7,797 bases of DNA, taken from assembly GCA_019310865.1 (NCBI GenBank), contig JAFDDL010000307.1, positions 1 to 7,797 on the forward strand, given 5' to 3'. This document shows, in pieces, positions 1 to 5,096 of this stretch (within the stretch, counting starts at the first letter, position 1; each line of letters starts with the position of its first letter). The DNA comes from Deltaproteobacteria bacterium. Lineage in GTDB: Bacteria; Desulfobacterota; Desulfobacteria; Desulfobacterales; JAFDDL01. Under the pieces are notes generated by a model that worked only from the letters and a program-made list of their open reading frames with translations, searched no databases and was not told where the DNA came from. The position numbers and the translations under genes are program-made.

Positions 1-82
1 GCGTCTGAAAAGAAAAAATTCCCTCGCGGATAAGGTGTACGGGTTCATAAGATACATTATCGGCCAAATCAGGATAATACTT
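1..82. other. Left edge of window, no assignable gene
   Basis: No complete gene is visible. Two frames run open to the window edge. On the minus strand, an open stretch reading ...YYPDLADNVSYEPVHLI... and then REGIFSFQT leaves the window at position 1. It has no ATG or GTG and no ribosome binding site before it; the only in-frame initiator is TTG at 65-67. It is blocked upstream by a stop inside the palindromic element. On the plus strand, a Lys/Arg/Ile-rich frame is open from position 2 to a stop at 209-211, inside the element. The minus-strand reading looks more like a protein. If real, it could be the remnant of a gene cut off from its start by the element, but the stretch is too short to decide. 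Confidence 0.3.
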
Positions 83-240
83 AGGGCTCGCGCAAAAATA
101 ACTTCACATTTTATGCGTCGACGCATCCCACCTGGCGGCGTTACGAAAATACAGAATATCCTGATATTCTTTAATTTTCGTGCCTTGCCAGCTGGGCGCC
201 TCAACACCTAAAATTGTGAATTAATTTTTACGCGAACCCT
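83..240. repeat. 158-bp near-palindromic element, MITE-like
   Basis: The two halves (83-160 and 163-240) are reverse complements of each other at roughly three quarters identity, allowing a couple of one-base gaps. The outer ends are AGGGCTCGCGCAAAAAT and, on the other strand, AGGGTTCGCGTAAAAAT. The centre is the perfect 8-bp palindrome AGAATATC-CT-GATATTCT (153-170). TTA occurs directly outside the GGG...CCC core on both sides (81-83 and 240-242), which would fit a 3-bp target duplication or a TA-type target. There is no transposase and no good reading frame inside. This architecture is typical of non-autonomous miniature elements or large dispersed palindromic repeats. As RNA it would fold into one long hairpin, and lying 10 bases beyond the amidohydrolase stop codon it could act as that gene's 3' end structure. 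The inverted repeat is seen directly; mobility is inferred. Confidence 0.75.
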
Positions 241-249
241 TAAGCGGCA

Positions 250-1092
250 TTAAACTACATTCAGCAGCATACCGGCATTTCGTCCGCAGATATTGGCAAT
301 GTTCCCAGGCGTTAGGGAGGCCTTTTTCATTTCCTGAAAATAGCGTTTAGGCGCGATCAGCGGATAATCACTGCCAAACAGAATTTTTTCGGATCCCAGG
401 ATTTGCGTGGCCACTGAATAGATTGCGGGGTCATATAGATAGGGGGACGCGGCTGTGTCTACATAGACATTTTTAAATAGCGATTTGACCGACTTTTTCA
501 TCAAACAATAGAAAAAAGCCCCACCTCCCCAGTGGGCCAGAATGATTTTATTGTTTTGGAATCGCGAGACCAGGTCGAAAATTTGCTCGATTGTTAGAGG
601 CGTTTTCCCGGGATAGACATGGCCCACCGGCTCATTGGTATGAATCAGGGTCGGCACACCCATGTCCCGGCACAGCGCCATAATCGGTTCAAGTCGCTCA
701 ATGCCGGTTTCATCGATACCCGACTCATAAAAGGCAAGCTCGCCAATACCCGCCAGCCCGGCTTCCAGACAACGCTTCGTCTCATCTGGTGCGGTTTTAT
801 GATATGGGTCCACACAGCAGAAACCGATGATTCTGGATGGAAACCGTCCAACGGCCTCCATGACATAATTGTTGTGCCGCCGAACGGTTTCAGGATTTTT
901 CCAGGGGAAGCCAAAAACCACGGAGCGGTCAATACCATTTTCATCCATGGCGTCAATAAGGTCTCGGACCCCGATGAGTTTGGAGTGCTTTGGACGGTAC
1001 AACAGTTCAAAAGCCGTTTCACCCTGGAAAAAATGCTCACGGTTTGCGCGAATGTTTTCGGGAAAGATATGTGTGTGAAAATCGATAATCAT
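250..1092 (-). CDS. Amidohydrolase-2 family metal-dependent hydrolase
   Basis: This 280-residue cytoplasmic protein belongs to the amidohydrolase superfamily, amidohydrolase-2 branch (TIM-barrel hydrolases and decarboxylases related to ACMSD and gamma-resorcylate decarboxylase). The N-terminal strand carries the D-x-H-x-H metal motif (DFHTH, His6 and His8). Other expected barrel residues are Glu118 in GIGELAFY, His151 in TLIHTNE, His187 in ILAHWGGG, and Asp242 in LFGSDYP. The C-terminal NICGRNAGMLL matches the usual closing Asn-Ala helix. Length is normal for a compact member. The ATG at 1090-1092 is preferred because the metal motif begins three residues later, although no good ribosome binding site precedes it. 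The gene is divergent from trmL and its stop lies ten bases from the palindromic element. The substrate cannot be told from the sequence; neighbours give no pathway. Confidence 0.9.
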   Translation of the reverse strand: MIIDFHTHIFPENIRANREHFFQGETAFELLYRPKHSKLIGVRDLIDAMDENGIDRSVVFGFPWKNPETVRRHNNYVMEAVGRFPSRIIGFCCVDPYHKTAPDETKRCLEAGLAGIGELAFYESGIDETGIERLEPIMALCRDMGVPTLIHTNEPVGHVYPGKTPLTIEQIFDLVSRFQNNKIILAHWGGGAFFYCLMKKSVKSLFKNVYVDTAASPYLYDPAIYSVATQILGSEKILFGSDYPLIAPKRYFQEMKKASLTPGNIANICGRNAGMLLNVV

Positions 1093-1254
1093 GGCTATAG
1101 CAGCAAATTAAGGTTCTTTCCGTGCAAGGTTGCATTATATCGGGTATTTTTATAAAAGTGGTCCATGATGTCAATGATTGAAAATAATAATATCAATTAT
1201 ATGAGCCCAACACCGATATGGACCGAGATAAGCGTAGACTTCGAATGAGGCGTT
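1093..1254. other. AT-rich divergent intergenic region
   Basis: This 162-bp spacer separates the minus-strand amidohydrolase gene from plus-strand trmL and should hold promoters for both. It is AT-rich compared with the flanking genes, with a run of AAT repeats at 1181-1192. A perfect minus-strand TATAAT lies at 1134-1139. A 27-codon reading frame (1165-1248, plus strand) ends seven bases before the trmL start. No strong terminator or operator palindrome is evident. Confidence 0.5.
1134..1139 (-). promoter_or_regulatory. Possible -10 box for the amidohydrolase gene
   Basis: Read on the minus strand this is a perfect TATAAT, 41 bases before the start codon at 1092. The hexamer expected 16-18 bases further upstream is poor. 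A perfect minus-strand TTGACA does exist at 1169-1174, but its spacing to this box is 29 bases. It fits only a weaker TATAAA at 1149-1154, with a short 14-base spacer. The assignment is tentative. Confidence 0.3.
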
Positions 1255-1773
1255 TTGAAACTGGCTCATATGCAAGCCGAGGGCGTTTTGACCGATAACA
1301 TTGAACGTCATGTGGTACTGGTGGCACCGGATGTTCATTGGAATACCGGCAATATCGGCCGCACCTGCCTGGGCACGAACGCCTCGCTTCACCTGATTAA
1401 GCCACTGGGATTCTCTCTGGACAGCCGGCAGGTGAAACGGGCCGGACTCGATTATTGGTCCGATGTGAAACTGTCCGTCTGGGACGACTTCAAGGCCTTC
1501 TCCCGAGCGCTTTGCCCACTGCCGGAGCAGGTGTTTCTATACACAAAAACCGGGGGGAGTGCGTTTTGGAAGGTGCCGGATTCAAAACGGATGTTTTTAA
1601 TTTTCGGTTCGGAATCCAAAGGGCTTCCCCGGCAAATTCGTGATGCCTACCGGGACAACACCTACCATATCCCGATTACCCGGCAGATCAGAAGCCTGAA
1701 TCTATCCACAGCAGTCGGTATTGCATTGTATGAAACGCTTCGCACTGCCCGCCCCTTCCATGCGTATATGTGA
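1255..1773 (+). CDS. trmL: tRNA (cytidine/uridine-34) 2'-O-methyltransferase TrmL
   Basis: This is a SPOUT-class methyltransferase that uses S-adenosylmethionine to methylate the 2'-OH of wobble nucleotide 34 in certain leucine tRNAs. The three family motifs are in order: NTGNIGRTC (about residues 30-38, with the conserved Arg), LIFGSESKGLP (115-125) and IRSLNLSTAVGIALYE (145-160), the last two forming the trefoil knot that binds the cofactor. The KRAGLDYW segment (61-68) also matches TrmL closely. The protein lacks the N-terminal RNA-binding domain of TrmH/RlmB. The TTG start is favoured by GAGG at 1247-1250 with a 4-base gap. It gives an N-terminus about 17 residues longer than E. coli TrmL; ATG 1270 or GTG 1312 are alternatives without a placed ribosome binding site. 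It lies upstream of the archease and rtcB genes on the same strand. Confidence 0.93.
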   Translation: MKLAHMQAEGVLTDNIERHVVLVAPDVHWNTGNIGRTCLGTNASLHLIKPLGFSLDSRQVKRAGLDYWSDVKLSVWDDFKAFSRALCPLPEQVFLYTKTGGSAFWKVPDSKRMFLIFGSESKGLPRQIRDAYRDNTYHIPITRQIRSLNLSTAVGIALYETLRTARPFHAYM

Positions 1774-1814
1774 AGGCTTTTGCGCTTATAGTTGCAATCA
1801 GGGCATTCTGTGTT

Positions 1815-1820
1815 AATAAT
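1815..1820 (+). promoter_or_regulatory. Weak promoter candidate before the archease gene
   Basis: AATAAT here matches five of six -10 positions and is preceded, after a 17-base spacer, by TTGCAA at 1792-1797 (four of six -35 positions). It lies in the 105-bp gap between the trmL stop and the preferred archease start, so the archease-rtcB pair may have its own promoter. AT-rich DNA produces such matches by chance. Confidence 0.25.
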
Positions 1821-1878
1821 CATAATAGTCACCCCAAATGCGTCGTATTATAGTCCTGAATGCCGGAGACAGTCGATT

Positions 1879-2298
1879 TTGAATCAACATTCCGATGACT
1901 TCCAAGAGGTGTCGCATACCGCCGATGTGGCATTTCGGATTCATGGATCCGATTTTCGCACCTTCTTGATTCATGCGGCCAGGGGGGTTACGCAACTGAT
2001 GGGCACCGCCGGTCATGGGGCGGATGGTTCCATTGAGAAACGGGTTGAATTGACGGCCTTTGATCGTGAGAGCCTTCTCGTGGACTGGCTCAGTGAGATC
2101 CTGTATTGGGCGGAAACCGAACAGATACTGTTCCAGGAGTTTAATATTTTAAAGCTCACCGATTCGCAGTTGACGGCGGTGTTTCGGGGCCGCCGGCAGT
2201 CTCAATTGAACAGCGTTCCCAAGGCGGTAACCTACCACAATCTTGAAATTGTGCAAACGCCCGATGGCCTGCATGCGACCATTGTATTGGATGTATAA
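1879..2298 (+). CDS. Archease, RtcB activator
   Basis: Archease is a small cytoplasmic protein that promotes guanylylation of RtcB and lets the ligase turn over repeatedly. From the TTG at 1879 the product is 139 residues, the usual family length. Family signatures are present: SHTADVAFRIHG near the N-terminus (Asp16), LLVDWLSEILY (Asp69), KAVTYHNLEI (His120) and the terminal VLDV with Asp138; the acidic residues form the metal site. The frame stays open upstream to a TTG at 1792, but that extension (an Ile-rich stretch, then Cys- and Arg-containing residues) has no counterpart in archeases. GGAG at 1865-1868 lies 10 bases before 1879, supporting the shorter start. Its TAA stop abuts the rtcB ATG, which implies translational coupling. 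The gene is intact although rtcB next door appears broken. Confidence 0.92.
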   Translation: MNQHSDDFQEVSHTADVAFRIHGSDFRTFLIHAARGVTQLMGTAGHGADGSIEKRVELTAFDRESLLVDWLSEILYWAETEQILFQEFNILKLTDSQLTAVFRGRRQSQLNSVPKAVTYHNLEIVQTPDGLHATIVLDV

Positions 2299-3656
2299 AT
2301 GAAGGATTTTAAGGATATAAACCGGGTATCAGACTATCTTTTTGAGATACCCCGTCATCATAGAGCGGATATGCGGGTTCCGGCGCAATTTTATGCGACC
2401 GATGATCTGCTGACCCCTCTGATCAATGATAAGAGTCTTGACCAGCTTGTCAACACGACGACCTTGCCCGGTGTTGTGCAAAAGGCCCTGGCCATGCCGG
2501 ATATTCATCAGGGATACGGTTTCCCCATTGGTGGTGTTGTGGCCACTTCCATGGCAGACGGTGTGATTTCACCGGGCGGTGTCGGGTACGACATCAACTG
2601 TGGCGTTCGATTATTGGGAACCCGCATGGTGCGCGATGAGGTGCTGCCCCATATCGACCCGCTTGTTTCCGCCGTTTATGCGGAAACGGGTATGCCACAG
2701 ACCAGGATCTGGATCTAACCGAAGAAAATGGGTGCATTGTCGATGCGGACGCCGGGGCAGTCAGTTCGCGGGCAAAGGATCGAGGTCGAACTCAAATGGG
2801 AACTCTGGGCGCCGGTAATCATTTCATTGAAATAGACGTGGTGCAGCAGATATTCCATTCGACTGCAGCCCGACAGATGGGCTTGTTTGAAGGGCAGGTA
2901 GTGGTTCAGATTCATTGCGGCTCACGGGGCCTCGGACACCAGGTTTGTGGCGATTATGTTAAGCGGTTTCACCAATCGGTTCGCCGATATGGCATCCATC
3001 TGCCGGACCGGGAGCTCGTCTGCGCACCGACTGACAGTGCAGAGGGCCGTGAGTACATTGCCGCCATGAATTGCGCCGCAAATTATGCGTATGCCAATCG
3101 CCAGGTGTTGACCCATTTCATTCGCCGAAGCTTTGATCAGGTCCTGGCCGGCAAAGTTTCGCACCGGCGGATTTATCAGATTTACGACATTGCCCATAAC
3201 ATGGCCAAGATAGAGACCCACATTGTTTCAGGGAAATCGGTTAAGCTCTGTGTGCATCGAAAAGGTGCAACGCGTGCCTTTGGCCCAGGCTCAAAAGAAA
3301 TTCCGGATGCTTATCGGGATATTGGTCAACCGGTTCTGGTCCCCGGATCCATGGGAACATCCAGTTGGGTTCTGGTGGGTACCCAGACGGCCATGCGCGA
3401 AACATTCGGATCATGCTGTCATGGCGCCGGTCGCTTGCTCAGCCGGAACCAGGCGAAAAAAAGGGTCCACGGTGCGGCACTTCGGGAAGAACTTGAGAAC
3501 CGGGGCATTCATATTCGCCCCGGCAGTCTTTCCGGTCTTGCCGAAGAGGCGCCGGAGGCTTACAAGGATGTGGATCAGGTTGTGCAGGTCGTTCAGGGTG
3601 CCGGAATTGCCCAAAAGGTGGCTCGGTTGACTCCCATTGCCGTGATAAAAGGGTAG
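2299..3656 (+). pseudogene. rtcB: RtcB RNA ligase, interrupted by an out-of-frame internal deletion
   Basis: RtcB joins RNA 2',3'-cyclic phosphate and 5'-OH ends using GTP and Mn2+, in tRNA splicing or RNA repair. The first part (2299 to about 2680) carries [14 protein letters not shown] and GYDINC with metal ligands Asp98 and Cys101, then stops at 2716-2718. The second part is in another frame. It is recognisable from GNGYA at about 2682 and DLDLTEENG at 2706, through [29 protein letters not shown] and CHGAGR (with the His that accepts GMP), to the final KG at 3656. All catalytic residues survive. What is missing is about 33 codons containing the family's conserved SGVG segment. A loss near 100 bp (1 modulo 3) explains both the gap and the frame change. 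Full length would be about 484 residues, against 481 in P. horikoshii RtcB. A restart ATG at 2796 would give only a 286-residue fragment lacking Asp98 and Cys101. A sequencing or assembly deletion is the main alternative to a true pseudogene. Confidence 0.8.
2665..2687. repeat. Perfect 8-bp inverted repeat at the rtcB junction
   Basis: GTTTCCGC (2665-2672) and GCGGAAAC (2680-2687) are exact reverse complements around a 7-base loop. In RNA, two G-U pairs and one C-G pair would extend the stem to 11 pairs (2662-2690). The hairpin lies exactly where rtcB homology switches frame, so it is probably connected with the lesion, either as a deletion hotspot or as the cause of an amplification or assembly error. 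It is not followed by a T run and is not a terminator. Confidence 0.7.
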
Positions 3657-3773
3657 ACAAGCAACCCAAAATACGGTAGCTGTTGTTACATCGCAATTTC
3701 GAACGGAAACCGGATCGTTGATATGGCATCGATCGCAATCGTATCGGGTGTATAGACGAGGACGCCATAAATT

Positions 3774-4991
3774 ATGTTACCACAGCTTATCATTCTGATC
3801 GTTCTGATCGGTCTGTCGGCATTTTTTTCTTCATCTGAAACAGCCCTTTTTTCCATCAGCACAATCAAGGCAAGACACATTGCCAAGAGCGAAAGCCGGA
3901 CGGACAGGCTCATCCATAAGATGAAAAAAAATCCGCACCGGCTCCTGACCACCATCCTCATCGGCAACAATCTGGTGAATGTGGCTGCCGCCTCATATGC
4001 AACGGCGGTCACCTTAACCATTTTTCCGAACAATGCCATTGGAATCTCCACCGGTGTGATGACATTTCTGATCCTGATTTTCGGAGAGATCATTCCCAAG
4101 TCGGTGGCCACGCGAAATAATATCATGTTGGCGCGAATGGTGATTCATCCGATCCACTGGCTGTCGATTCTTTTTCACCCGATCATTCTGTTTTTAAATT
4201 TCATTCCGAAAATGACCGGAAAAATCAAAAAAACACCCTCTGTCACGGAAGAGGAACTCAAGACATTTGTGGAGGTTGTGGAAGAAGAGGGTGAAATTCG
4301 AGAAGAGGAACGCGAGTTCATTCACAATATCATTGAGTTCGATGATACCAGTGCATCTGAAATCATGACACCCCGGGGCGATATGGCAGTAATTGAGGTG
4401 AACGAGCCCCTGGATGCCAGACAATTGCTTCAATCGGGATTTACACGATTTCCGGTCATAGACGGCAGCATGGATAACGTTATCGGCATCATCAATATCA
4501 AAGATTTGTTTATGCGACAGACGGACTCCACCGGATCGATCAGCCCGAAACAAATCATGATCAAGCCTTATTTTGTCCCCGAAAACAAAAAACTCGACTC
4601 GCTGCTGCGCCAGTTCAAAAAGCGAAAGCAGCATATGGCAATCGTTGTGGATGAACATGGCGGAGTCGACGGTCTGATTACAATGGAAGATGTTCTGGAA
4701 GAAATTGTCGGAGAAATTTCAGATGAAACCGACAAGGTCGAAACGCACATTACCCGGATGAAAAAAAATGAATGGATTGTTCTGGGCAAAACCGAAATCG
4801 AAGACGTAAACGAGACGGTTCAAATGGCCATCCCCGAATCAAAGGAATTCGACACGTTCTCCGGCTACGTGCTTGATCATATTGGACGGATACCCACTCT
4901 GAACGAAAAATTTTTTATAGAACCCTTCGAAATTGTGGTTAAAAAAATTGATGGAAACCGAATCCGGGAGTACATTGTCCGGCGTCGCTGA
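3774..4991 (+). CDS. CNNM/CorB-type membrane protein (DUF21, CBS pair, CorC_HlyC)
   Basis: This 405-residue inner-membrane protein belongs to the HlyC/CorC (CorB/CNNM) family, linked to magnesium or cobalt export and resistance. An N-terminal DUF21 domain (about 1-150) has hydrophobic segments near 3-18, 60-84, 88-108 and 121-146. It carries the conserved FFSSSETA (17-24) and FGEIIPK (103-109) motifs that line the ion site in solved family structures. An acidic linker (EEGEIREEEREF, about 171-182) leads to two CBS domains (about 195-250 and 262-315, the second with VVDEHGGVDGLITMEDVLEEIVGEI split across it), which bind adenine nucleotides. The C-terminal CorC_HlyC domain spans about 325-403. 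Older names such as hemolysin are misleading. The ATG follows GAGG at 3758-3761 at a rather long 12-base gap. It is a separate gene from the RNA group before it. Confidence 0.93.
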   Translation: MLPQLIILIVLIGLSAFFSSSETALFSISTIKARHIAKSESRTDRLIHKMKKNPHRLLTTILIGNNLVNVAAASYATAVTLTIFPNNAIGISTGVMTFLILIFGEIIPKSVATRNNIMLARMVIHPIHWLSILFHPIILFLNFIPKMTGKIKKTPSVTEEELKTFVEVVEEEGEIREEEREFIHNIIEFDDTSASEIMTPRGDMAVIEVNEPLDARQLLQSGFTRFPVIDGSMDNVIGIINIKDLFMRQTDSTGSISPKQIMIKPYFVPENKKLDSLLRQFKKRKQHMAIVVDEHGGVDGLITMEDVLEEIVGEISDETDKVETHITRMKKNEWIVLGKTEIEDVNETVQMAIPESKEFDTFSGYVLDHIGRIPTLNEKFFIEPFEIVVKKIDGNRIREYIVRRR

Positions 4992-5026
4992 CTAGTGCCC
5001 CATCCATAACTATAATCCCTTCCCTT

Positions 5027-5054
5027 TTGACTTAATCCGGATCATTCTTATTTT
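5027..5054 (+). promoter_or_regulatory. Putative sigma-70 type promoter of clpB
   Basis: TTGACT (5027-5032, five of six matches) is followed after 16 bases by TATTTT (5049-5054, four of six) in an AT-rich stretch. Transcription would begin about 30 bases before the clpB ATG. No CIRCE operator (TTAGCACTC and its inverted repeat) is present, and only half of a heat-shock sigma-32 promoter can be found further upstream. Confidence 0.4.
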
Positions 5055-5086
5055 ATTGATAAAAAGCAACATGTTCATAGTTCACC

Positions 5087-5092
5087 AGGAGG
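5087..5092 (+). promoter_or_regulatory. Strong clpB ribosome binding site
   Basis: This is a full-consensus AGGAGG with a 4-base gap to the ATG at 5097. It fixes the clpB start and is the strongest ribosome binding site in the window. Confidence 0.9.
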
Positions 5093-5096
5093 ATAT

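Noticed and set aside
619..1155. Plus-strand 178-codon frame opposite the amidohydrolase gene
   Set aside because: It is antisense to a gene with clear family motifs, has no recognisable domain, and its open frame is a by-product of the opposite strand's codon pattern.
2676..2720. Programmed ribosomal frameshift or translational bypass in rtcB
   Set aside because: Frameshifting would restore the frame but not the roughly 33 missing family residues. No slippery heptamer is present at the junction.
3657..3773. Terminator or small RNA between rtcB and the CNNM/CorB-type gene
   Set aside because: Only short AACG/CGTT and CGAT-type matches are present, with no stable stem followed by a T run.
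4194..4658. Minus-strand 154-codon frame inside the CNNM/CorB-type gene
   Set aside because: It is antisense to the CBS-domain region and shows no motif or ribosome binding site.
4998..5007. Heat-shock sigma-32 promoter for clpB (CCCCATCCAT resembles the -10 element)
   Set aside because: The -35 element CTTGAA is absent at a 13-15 base spacing; the nearest TTG (4975-4977) is too far and poor. One half-site is not enough.
4992..5096. CIRCE/HrcA operator upstream of clpB
   Set aside because: No TTAGCACTC or its inverted partner occurs in the gap.
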